From Caprimulgus europaeus (taxonomy: Eukaryota; Chordata; Aves; Caprimulgiformes; Caprimulgidae): a stretch of 64,000 nucleotides of DNA. Location: positions 19,481,686 through 19,545,685 of the forward strand of contig OU015527.1 in the NCBI GenBank assembly GCA_907165065.1, in the 5' to 3' direction. The position numbers and the translations under genes were made by a program. Each line of letters starts with the position of its first letter. The stretch's first letter is position 1. Below are positions 22,615-33,188 of the stretch, in pieces. The notes beneath the pieces were generated by a model. The model ran no database searches and was not told the DNA's origin. It saw nothing but the letters and a program-made list of their open reading frames with translations.

Positions 22615-23376
22615 TCACACTGTTGTAGTAGTTGATTTCCTCAAGATGGTCTTCTGGGGTTTTGGTGCAGTTTGTGGAGGCACAGTCGCAGGTCTTGGAG
22701 GAGGAGGAAAGCTATTACTGGGACTTATCGCCAACCCTCCATTTTCCAGAGGAAACGGAGGCAGCGGAGGTGGTGGAGGTGGCAGAGGAGGGCACTGGTG
22801 TGGCACCTTTCCCATAGCACAGGCAGGCTCACTGTGCAAGTGCACCTCCCTGTTTTTAATGTTATACCGAACATCACAGTCAGGGCAATAGCCGTGGTAC
22901 TGTACTTTTTCACTAAATCGTACCCGTTCCCTTGCTCCTGGCTGAGGACACCGCTCTTTCTCAGGTCTGTGCATCAGAGGCTGCATCACAACTTTCTCCA
23001 AATTACTGTTTGGTATACAGCACATATCTCCATTTGGGATGCGGTTGGGTCCGACTGGCAAGCCCCCGTTTCTTAGCAGGGTGCCATTAGTCTTGACAGG
23101 GTTGGCTGAAGGAGGCAGCCTTGGAGGATTGTCGCACTTGACAGGTGTCAGTCGCGGTGGAGGCGGAGGCGGATTTGGCTTCCGCAACACGGTGAGGATA
23201 GCGGAGGGGTGTGCAGGTGGCTTGATGAGCAGTGCGCTGCCTCGCACCTTGACTTTCTCCAAGCTGGAAGCTGTTGTGCTGCTGGAGCTGCTGTTGAGCG
23301 TGTCTGTTTTGGAACTGTCTGTCATCTCATCCTCCAGTTGCAGGTCAGATGTCAGTGTGTCAATCTGGTCAACCAC
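22615..23376 (-). CDS. PRR16: PRR16 (protein Largen), last coding exon
   Basis: This exon encodes the C-terminal 253 residues of Largen and ends in TGA at 22615-22617. The human protein is about 304 residues, so about 50 residues come from an upstream exon outside the window. From published work on the human protein, Largen raises cell size by promoting translation of a subset of mRNAs, including mitochondrial ones. Numbering from the first residue of this exon: the start VVDQIDTLTSDLQ continues a helical region; 21-38 is Ser/Thr-rich; 69-74 is a run of six prolines; 151-154 is RVRF; 161-168 is HGYCPDCD, a paired-cysteine motif in a strongly conserved block; 196-209 is Pro/Leu-rich; 223-227 is FPPPP; the C-terminus is KSTTTTV. 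The protein is predicted to be largely disordered, with no signal peptide or membrane segment. The exon starts in phase 0 after a splice acceptor at 23377-23378. The upstream in-frame residues back to an ATG at 23430 are intronic. The frame is intact, and the exon is far richer in GC and CpG than its flanks. Identification rests on extended remembered similarity to human PRR16. Confidence 0.95.
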   Translation of the reverse strand: MVDQIDTLTSDLQLEDEMTDSSKTDTLNSSSSSTTASSLEKVKVRGSALLIKPPAHPSAILTVLRKPNPPPPPPRLTPVKCDNPPRLPPSANPVKTNGTLLRNGGLPVGPNRIPNGDMCCIPNSNLEKVVMQPLMHRPEKERCPQPGARERVRFSEKVQYHGYCPDCDVRYNIKNREVHLHSEPACAMGKVPHQCPPLPPPPPPLPPFPLENGGLAISPSNSFPPPPRPATVPPQTAPKPQKTILRKSTTTTV

Positions 23377-23400
23377 CTGTGCAACAGCCAGAGTGAAAAG
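23377..23400 (-). other. PRR16: Splice acceptor of the PRR16 last coding exon
   Basis: In minus sense the intron ends with a pyrimidine-rich tract (CTTTTCACTCTGGCTGTTG) followed by CACAG and then GTGGTTGACCAG, the first codons of the exon. The AG is at 23377-23378. The boundary falls exactly where the similarity to mammalian Largen starts (VVDQIDTL), and reading is in phase 0. Confidence 0.88.
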
Positions 23401-23530
23401 GGTGAGAAAAGCTTGCCCTAGCAAAGGCACAGAAAAACAAAAGCACTCTCCACTATCAGTTTTGTGCTTCCCAGAATGGAAGCATCCAAATTTTTTTGAC
23501 AGTTACTTCTTTTTTCTTGCCAATGTAATG

Positions 23531-23600
23531 AAATAATAATAATAGCAATAATTATTATTATTATTAATAGTAATAACAACAACAACAGTAATAATAAATG
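23531..23600. repeat. Compound trinucleotide microsatellite
   Basis: Consecutive AAT, ATT and AAC triplet runs with interruptions, ending in AGTAATAATAAATG. It lies about 155 bp upstream of the PRR16 splice acceptor, within the intron. The run produces a spurious Leu/Ile-rich open frame on the minus strand. Confidence 0.9.
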
Positions 23601-23601
23601 A

Positions 23602-26600
23602 TAGAGATGGCTAGTTTGGTAGCTTATCACCTGAATATAAATGAAATATAACTTGAACTAGTCTGGAATGAGATTCTGTTTCTTTCTCTCTAGGGTTTAC
23701 GTGGCAATACCATTATAAGTGAACTGTAATCTTTCAGTATTATGCTTTGCCTTCCAGTGCAGAAGGAGACTGAATTATTTAACTTTAGCTGCTACATGAC
23801 AGCTTCTGAATCCAAACCTTCTGCAGAGTATCTTTTAGCTCTGACCTTTCACACAGTCTAGATTTAAATATGCATCTCTGTATAGGTGATATTATTCATC
23901 TACAATCGTAAGTTTGGTATATTACTTCCTGACAATTTTTTAACATAAATAAGATACCAAGAAGCAACTTCCCTCCTGTATATATTATTTCCCTTTGTGA
24001 ATATTTTCCTTAGGATCTGAGATCCTCTGAAGCAATCCTGAAATAGCATTTGCTGAAAAAAAAAGAGGAAAAGTAGCTTGGTTTCCAAAGTTACAAGCAT
24101 TTATTAACTAACACTCTTTATTCCAAGGTTTCCTCTACCTCTCATATTTCTGTTTGTAGTTTCTACAATGTAAGATCCCTTCTAGTCTTCCAGACTCCTT
24201 TTTCTACTATGTTTTTTACAGGATGTGGAACTGACGATGCCTTTACTAGTACGAGGCAGTGAAAATTTTTCACATGACAATTAAAAGCGCTTCCTAAAAA
24301 CTGCATTTCACTCAGTACCTAGTTGAACAACTGTAGTTATAACTGTAGTTACAATCTACAGGTAACTACAACACACACAGAGGACATAAGCATACATTTA
24401 AAAACTGATCTTTATCCTTTACATCCTCACAGGAGATACATAAAATAACCAATAGCTGAAATGTTATGAGCTAACTTTGAGGTTTGAATAAAAAGCTTGT
24501 GCCATTGCTAGGCGTTGCTATGGGAGATCTGTGACTTTCTGAAGGGAGAGCTGGGAGGGACACCTGAGTATTTCTGAAATTAAATTAGATGCCTCCAGTT
24601 GTGCAACTGAATCAATCCTTCTTACACTTTTGAGACTTTTGTTTCTACTTCTTCTTTTCAATACTTCAGTCCTAATACTATTGATTTTAAAGTAAGTTTA
24701 TTTTTGAGGAGTATAAACCATACATTAACTGCAAAAAAAGTGAAAGTCATTACTGAAGGCAGTGCCTCTTTATTCCGTCAAACCAGTATCTCACTTATGT
24801 GTCCAGTGGTAAACAGTAAATAATGAAAGCAAAACCACCATAGAATGTGTTTTAGCTTCCACTGCTTGTCATGTAGCTAAGAGTTGTGTAATACAAAATT
24901 CATAAAAATTCATATGCAACAATTCAGTTCAGTGCCTTCCTTCTAAAAACAGCAAATAGCCACGAAAGAGAGCTTTCAAATCTATTTGGGAAAAAAAAAA
25001 AAATAGAATACTTTTTCTCTCCAAGAGTAAAACACCTAGTCATTTACTAAAGCCTAATACTGTGTTGCATTTCAGTTTCTATTTTAGCATTTTGATTTTC
25101 TCCAATAAAGAAAAAAAGAAAAATTATACCTTTAAAAGACAGACATTAATTCCCCCAAATAATCAGGATTTAAAATATTAACCTAGAAGTAGAAAGGTAC
25201 AGTTGAACTCTGGTAACTGTCAGATCCCAAACATCTCCTCCAGGATATAGCATATAACTACTCTTGTAAATTTCAGAATAAAGACTGATAAACCACATTT
25301 GTACTAAGACAATGCAAAATTATTAGCCAGAAAACTAGTTTACAGGAGAAAGAACTCACATTATCATCTTACTTTACATATGAAAAACAAGGCAGAGACA
25401 AGTTCTCAAAACGAAACTGTGAATCTAAAGGAACAAGGAAAAGACAGTCATGTTCTGGGCACTAAACCTGAAATTCAAGCACCCCTCTGCAAATTTAGTA
25501 TGGATTTGTGAAAATATTAGGGTCTGACTACATATAGTTAAATATACTATTCAATTCTCTCCTGGAATCCAATATGTAATCTTGTAATAAACTATAACAG
25601 CTACAGAATGGATTGATACAACATAAACCAAATAAACTTCTCTGCAAGGAAAGAAACAAAAAAAAAAATGCTGTTTAATAGCTGCAGGCAAGAGGGAAAG
25701 GAAAAATATATCCGTAAGGACATTTAGCACAGTGGCACTGGATAACTTGTACAGGTGACAGTATATTGGCCTATATTACAGCATTAGATAATGCTAAGTG
25801 ATAATATTCAGCTGCTTCACACCGCTTAATAAGAGCTACATAAAAATGCCAAGAACAAAAATTGGTTTCTTTTGCAATTGGCTTATTTCAACAAAACCTT
25901 TTATTTCTTTAATCTATTTTCTACCATGGTACCCCCCTCAAAGGGTCCCTTTAATCATACAGGAACTGAGAAACCAACATTGTACCTGTGAGGAAAAAGA
26001 CAGTCATGGACCCCTGATGTGGGTATTGCACAATTAGCTATGGATAAATCTCATGGAGACTATCCAAATAATATACAAAATCTTCCTTACCTTAAAATTT
26101 ACTCACAATTTCCAATGTCAAATTCCCAATAAAGAAGAAAATACAGTGACAAAAATGCATTTTAATGTTATTTTAAAACATATGTAAAATTCTAAACATT
26201 TTTTATATTTACATAATTTATGCATTAACAACACAGGTGATGGCTTCTTTGCTTTAGATCTTGCGTGCAACAAAGACCATTCCTGTTCTACATTGTACAA
26301 AATAAATGTACTGGATGCAATGTAATTCTAGAGAAATAAAACCTAGTGTTTATTATTTTGGGAGGGATATGTTAAGGGTGATATTTCATTGGTGCTGTGA
26401 GGATATAGCTGTAATTATGCAGCACGTGTGTCACAAAATGGCAGACTTGGGTGATAAGAAAACTTGCATCCATTCAAACTGTCCTTCTGACAGTGCAAAA
26501 AATTTATCAAGAGTGACAGGAAAGTCTGTTACGAACTGTCCTTGAATTAAAATGACTACAGTTTATCTCTTGCCCTCCAGGCAAATGTGTACTACACATC

Positions 26601-29600
26601 GGAATTTTTTTCTCACCTATTTGTAAAACATAAAACCACCAGGAAATGGCCCTGACATAACAACACAGTTTATCTATCCACATTCATTCCCACAAGTTGT
26701 GATTCTGTTTATTGCTACTTTCTTTCGCTTTTTTTGTCCCAAAAAGAAAAAAATTCAAACAAGATTAAAAAGTAACAGAGAACCAGTGACTAACACAGTT
26801 AAATTGATGTCACTTTTTTTAAAAAAAAAAAACCAACCTGAGTTGAAAAAAAAGAACGTCCATTTCACATCACGCTTTCTATGGAAGTAAAAAAGAGAAT
26901 ACTTAGGAACAAAAAAGCTGCTCTAGTTGTACAGAATCTGGCTATTTTTCAGTTTATTCATATGTTCAAGCATGGGGGAGACATCCTTTTACAGCTCCTT
27001 AGCCATAAACTGGATTTGAGCTCTGCAGAGATGCCCACACCTCCCCCAACAGCACTATTCTGAGGCTTCAAGCTCTGCAGGATCCAGTGTGACACTCCTG
27101 AATGAACGAAAGCATCACCTCACTCCTAACCCCTTTCTGGGTTCTTACTGGACAACAATGTTAGCTCAGCGGGGTTGAAGATGGATTTCTCCAGCTGATC
27201 CTAAAAAATTAATCAGCCTGTAGCACGTGCACAGACCAAAAATATTTTATCCTGAAATCTGAATCATTCAACAAGTCAAATCTCTGCTTACAGCATTACT
27301 TTAACCTCACAAATATGTGTTGAGCTTTTGTATTTTTGTTGTTGTTGTTTCTTTTTATTTTGACAACTGGGTATGTTTACAACTCAATGAGCAGAAAAAA
27401 CAATTGTTTCAATAAAGCAAATGTAATGTAGATATTATGCTTATCTTTCACCTCCTGATAGAAAATTATTTTACATTTTCTTATCCTTTTAATTTCTATG
27501 TAGACACTCAAGACTTTCTTTCCAGTAATGCTCAAAATAGAAGATCAATAACAGCATCTGTACAACATGTACATATGAATTTCTAATCACCATTTAGAAC
27601 TAGCAATCAGCTTATGTGAATTAAATCTCATCTCTACTTAAACTTAAAACAGTAGGGGTACTTTAAAAAACCACAAGCTAACAGCAATTTATCTAACATA
27701 AGAAACTTTAAAACATGTAACTTAAATTTATATAACATGTAAAATCTATTGTAACATTACAGAAGTTTTTATTCCCACTTCTCTAAGATTAAATATGAGT
27801 GAGATTTGTGTGACATTTGTAAGAGAGGAACCACAAGTAAACTGCAACTAAAGATTACTGTTTGGAGACAACCTTCCTCCCTCTAGGAGTGCACAGTATA
27901 TTAAACTGTTAGAAAAAATGTAAAGCTCCTTGTTGTAGACAGCGCTAAGACTGTATGCAGAGGTAAGATTACGTCTACTGAAAAAAATCCTCACCTAACC
28001 AATGTCCATTCAGACTCAGAAACTCTATGCTGCAACCACCAGTGTATGGAGAATGAATAGGTACTATCAAAGTAAGGAGATCAAAAGGATATAAATATCA
28101 CCCACCCTCAACAAAAAAGAAAATGGGTGACACTGAAGTTGCAAAGAGTTTGCAATGCAAAGATTACAGACAAATAGCCTCATCCCTCAATGTTACCAAA
28201 CTCTTACACTGAACTGCTTAAAAATATAGATCTAGTATAAAATACCACTTTTCCACTGAGGTAAAACTGCAGTTTAAAGTAACTTTTTAAAGTAACTGAG
28301 AGTCTCTTCCAATAAAATGTCTTGTGATTATCAAAAGCAGCCTATGCTGGCCCAATATTTCCATCTAACTCGATTAGACCAATACTCAAAACTCCCTATT
28401 TTTTACTGGATGCGACGATCTCATCATAAGAATCTAACATGGCAATAATAAGACTAAAACATGACACAGAAAGTAACAATGTCTTTTTAATTGTATCGCT
28501 AGACTTCTCTGTAGTATCTACAACGAGTCACAAACACTATTTTGCAGTGTTTCCACTTGTGTGACTATACGATACACATCCACAAATGCATATGTAATCT
28601 ACTGATAAATGTTTCACCAGGTTTGTTTTTCCTCCTGTTTAAAGACAGTAGGAAACAAGGGAGAAAGGTATTGAAGTTCAATGAATAGATAAACTCACTA
28701 TCTGCACTCAGTCCACCACAGACAATTGTTGTGCTCTTTTTTCAACTCTTGAATAAAGAAGCAAATTGCTTTTCAGAAAGAAAAGTAATATGTTCTTAGA
28801 TTCATAAACTTTTAAGTTCACAGAACTTAAAAATTATAATTTTTCCTAAGATGTCCAGCCACTTTCACTGTTTTGTGTGTTCAATGAAGTTTCATGTGGA
28901 TTTATGAGTAGGATTTCTTTTTTAAAATTACTTGCTTCTGTACAGGCTAGTACCTCTCCAAAAAGTTGCATAAGCAAAATGGAAATGCTACTTAGCTATG
29001 ATATTCTGAGATGGAATAGTTATAATCCATATATTACTGTTTAGTACTACACCAGAGCAGTGTACAGCTATGAAATTTGATTTTACAGCTTGCTGGCACT
29101 TTTCTAGGAAACAAATAGTTACAGATACTGATCTTGATTTTAAATCAACCAAAACTGAATCAGGTCATGAGACGAGCATAATTTTTTTGCTTTCTTACTT
29201 TGAACTAAAAAAAAAATTACTGGGGAAAGGAACAAAATTAAGTGGTATTCTTTAATGACAAATAAGTAAAATCAAAATGCCTTAAGTTCATTATTTCTGA
29301 AACAATTCCAAAATCTTACAAAGTTTGACATGGATAGACTTTGCACTGTACATGCAAAAATTAACTACTTGACAAGTCAGAAGAAGAAACATGTAATTAA
29401 CAATAAAACAGCAATCAGTTCTATCACAAAGAGGCTACTCTTGCCTTTAAGTAAGGAACTGGCAAACATGCTGTCAGTAGCTTTAATATCTTATGATTGA
29501 ATCACTAATCCTACAAGAAATTGTTCACTTGCTATAATTACTACAGGAATCTTTAAGACAAGCTGTCAAACTATATTTCTTCCCGTCATCTTAGCTCATT

Positions 29601-32479
29601 ATTTCCTGTTGATAAAAATGAATGTTCCACATAATTAAGGACACAAATGAAGTTTTTTCCCCACTACATCTTTGCCTCTAAATCCTGAATCATCACAGAA
29701 TTAACAGCAAATGAAAGCAGGCTCCCTATGAACAGTGAGAGAGCCAGTATTTCCCTCTACAGTTTAAGCTGCATAACATCAGTGTAAGACCTTTTTCTCA
29801 GGTATGTGTATTCCAGCTTCAGTCATTCATGGTCCTAGCTTTTGCATTTGCACTCCCCCATCTACACTGCACTGCCCCTCCCCCCCATCCCCAGTGAATA
29901 CAGATTCTAGGTCAAGGAGAAATGGAAACAAATTTAGACTAGAAACATGTTTATAAAGTTGCATAAGCCAAAAAATTGAGAAAAGAAACAAAAAGAAGAG
30001 CTGTTACTAGGAGAGACCAGTGGTCTACTTAGCACAGTACTGTGAAAAATAACAAAAAGCAAGTGGCCAGGCAAGAACACTAGAAAAGTCACACAAAAAT
30101 ATTTCTGTAGTATCTTATCTGAGTCTCAAGGACTTCTTAACAGATTTTGCATTAAGTAGTTCTTGACATATTTACCTACCATGAACATACCTCCTTCTGC
30201 TTGAACCCATGTAAGCTTTCAGCATCTACAATATCCTGCAGTTTCCCACCTTCATTATATGGATATACGACCTACTCCTCTTTCTGCCTGAGAAAAAGCA
30301 CAGAAGCTTTTACAGACAAAGTGTTTAATGGAATTGCATAATACTTAAGCTGTAGCTGTTTTGTAAAACAGCTATGCAAGCCTTCTCAGTCTTGGAATTA
30401 TTATTTTTTTAAATTTTATTAGATACATTATAAATGTCTGTAGAGCAACGAGGAACAAGGAAACAAAGACTCAAACAGCTGGCTAAACCCAACAGTCCTG
30501 TCATCACTAAGAAGTTTTATTAAAAGTACCCAGCAGCATCTTTATATCTGAAGATATATTAATAAATAATCATGTCTGCTTATGCTAAAATATTCTAGCA
30601 TAGCACTAGGGATGAATCTGATATTTGAGTTCATACACACTTCCAGGCAGATTCAAAGATCAGCTTTCAGGAGATGATTTTTACAGTAGCATCTCAGACA
30701 GCTCAGTAACCCACCCTGCAGTATCAGCAAAGGACAAGGTTAGTGTGAGACCTGTCAGTGTTAAGGTATCTAAAGATTGATACCATGTTAAGCAAACTTA
30801 CACACATCTCTACTTGATAAATAAAAGAGAAAAAACCTCACATGCAGTTGCTGTTGCCACCAGAAAGTTTTTGCTAAAGAACACATTAGTAACTTCAGCA
30901 AACTAGTATTACCTTTTGCAGAACACTACAGTCATTAATTCAACCTTACCATCTGTACATAAATGAATTCAGAAATACATCATTTTCAATGACAGGCTTT
31001 ACTAAACTGTGTACTCTGAAATTTGGAAGATTGACCACCAGGCTTGACAGAAACAAACAAACAGAAATTTAAGAATATGCTGGACTTTTGGGAATCTAAC
31101 AAGGCCATGAAAGTACAGTATCATCATCCTGACTTAGCATTTCAGGGAAAGCAAACTGAGAAGTCCATATTCAAACTCTTAAAAGAAAAAGGCTTATTTC
31201 CATGAAGGAATAAAAAAAGAAATAGAAAAGGCAGTAAGTTGCTCTCTGTGTTCCCCTTTAAGAACTTAACATAGCCACGGTAATTTCTCTATGTACCCTT
31301 TTGGATGAAGTCTGCTAGGGACACTGCTTGGAAGATCAGAGAGAGACAAAGGTAGATATTCATAGTACAAATATTAGTACAGTTCTAGTTCCTGCCACAC
31401 ACAAAAGAACCCTGATAAAATTATGATAAACAAACAGAAACCTTGAGAAAATAAAGTAAAAAATAAACAAACAAAAAAATGTATTCTAGAAAAGCAAGTT
31501 CAAAGAATACATGTAACAAAAAAAAAATAGCTGTCCTAAAATATTAAGCAAAATAAGACAGCATTCCTTATGAATGGTAACAATTTCACACTTCCAGTGA
31601 AATACATAATCTCATATTTAGCAATATAGGAAAGTAATTAATTTCACAAAAGTAAAGAGGATTAAATCTGGTTTTATGTCACATCTGGAGAGACAAGAGA
31701 GATGACACTTGTCTTAACTCTGGTAAGGGAGTGCAACAGTTTCACACATAGCTCATTACCCAGGCTGAAAGACAAACTGCCACTCAGACTCAACACCAAA
31801 AAAGAAGTCTCCCCCTCAGTTATCAGTCATGTCTTTCCTTTGCTCCCCTTTCTTGCTCATAATGATATAGTCACCAAAACTGTGTAAGCATAGCAAATCA
31901 ATCCACATATTTGAAATAACAAGTACAATGCATATCTCTATGGGCAGCAGTGTTAACTGAGAGTTGTTCAAGAACGGATTCCAGCAGCAAGTGAATCTGG
32001 CATAGCTTGTTCTGAACATCGACAAAAGACTCACAAGTAGAAAAAAGGGCTTTTAAGTACTGGAGATATAAATGAGGACTACATAATAAAATATAAAGAA
32101 AGTTTAATTTCACATGATTCACAAAGAAAAATGAAACTTAATGGAAAATCAACAATTTTCCCTTTATTGTTATACTGATGTCAATTATACATCTTTTTAG
32201 GTCTGATAGTAAAGATAACAGCCTGTGTGACTATTTAAGCTCATGAAAGTAATGGAACAATGCTCATTTTTTTTGGGGAGGGGGACAACAAAATCCACAC
32301 TTCATCCTAACTCTGAAAATGCCTAATATAGGAATATAATATGTAGAGTGTACAACTATATTTTTAGGTTTTCATACATTTTCCCCTACATTTTTGGAAT
32401 TATAAATTACTTTTTTTTGATATGGAAATACTTTAGACGTGTTTTTATGCTATTACATAAGAAAAGTAACACACACACA
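23602..32479. other. Intronic AT-rich DNA, no gene recognised
   Basis: Apparently single-copy AT-rich DNA. I recognise no exon, RNA gene or interspersed repeat. Simple A runs occur near 24995, 25660 and 26820. A 22-bp perfect palindrome lies at 30353-30374. A partial RFX-like half-site (GTTGCTATGG) lies at 24514-24523. Confidence 0.5.
30353..30374. repeat. Perfect 22-bp palindrome with 2-nt spacer
   Basis: TAGCTGTTTT (30353-30362), spacer GT, AAAACAGCTA (30365-30374). The arms are exact reverse complements. The core AGCTGTTTT/AAAACAGCT resembles no binding site I can name with confidence, and chance is possible in AT-rich DNA. Confidence 0.7.
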
Positions 32480-33188
32480 GACTGGGGAACAAGAGGCTGG
32501 AGAGCAGCCCTGCAGAGAGGGACCAGGGGGTTCTGGTCAGTGGCAAGTTGAACATGAGCCAACAGTGTGTCCTGGCTGCCAAGAGGGCCAACCATGTCCT
32601 GGGGTGCATCCAGCACTGCACTGCGAGCCGGTCGAGGGCGGTGATTGTCCCGCTCTGCTCTGCTCTGGTGTGATCTCACCTTGAGTACTGGGTGCAGTTT
32701 TGGGTGCCACAGTATAAAAAGGACATAAAGGTACTGGAGAGTGAACAAACGAGGGACACAACATTGGTGAAAGATTTAGAGGGGAAATCGTACGAGGAAA
32801 GGCTGGAGTCACTTGGATTGTTCAGCCTGGAGAAGAGGAGACTGAGAGGAGATCTCATCACGGTCTAGAACTTCCTCCCAAGGGGAAGAAGAGGGGCAGG
32901 CACTGGTCTCTTCCCTCTGGCCACCAATGACAGGACCAGGGGAAATGGCAGGAAGATGTGCCAGGGGAGAGTTAGGCTGGCCATTAGGAAAAGGTTCTTC
33001 ACCCAGAGGGTGGTGGAGCACTGGAACAGGCTCCACAGGGAGGTGGTCATGGCATCAAGCCTGACAACATTCAATACCCATTTGGACAAGACTCTCAGAC
33101 ACATGGTCTGAATCTTGTGACTGTTGGACAATATGATCCTCAGGACAATATGGTCCCTTCCAAATCACAACATTCTATGATTCTATGA
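32480..33188 (+). mobile_element. CR1 LINE 3' fragment
   Basis: The 3' end of a CR1 in sense orientation, from a different subfamily than the copy at 865-1658. The nucleotide sequence follows the reverse-transcriptase C-terminal blocks: AGCCCTGCAGAGAGGGACC at the left; the region reading [18 protein letters not shown] near 32549-32600; the [15 protein letters not shown] region near 32660-32702; [14 protein letters not shown] near 32819-32860; and a HWNRLHREVV block near 33020-33050. It ends with ATTCTATGATTCTATGAGG at 33170-33189, the family's 3' tail repeat. It has several stops and frameshifts. It is markedly GC-richer than the intron around it. Confidence 0.92.

Noticed and set aside
23377-23430. 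Extension of the PRR16 frame upstream to an ATG at 23430
   Set aside because: The 18 added residues do not resemble Largen, and the DNA has a pyrimidine tract plus CACAG, so this is intron read-through.
22469-23536. Long plus-strand open frames across the PRR16 exon
   Set aside because: They are antisense shadows of proline- and glycine-rich codons in a GC-rich exon, with no independent motifs.
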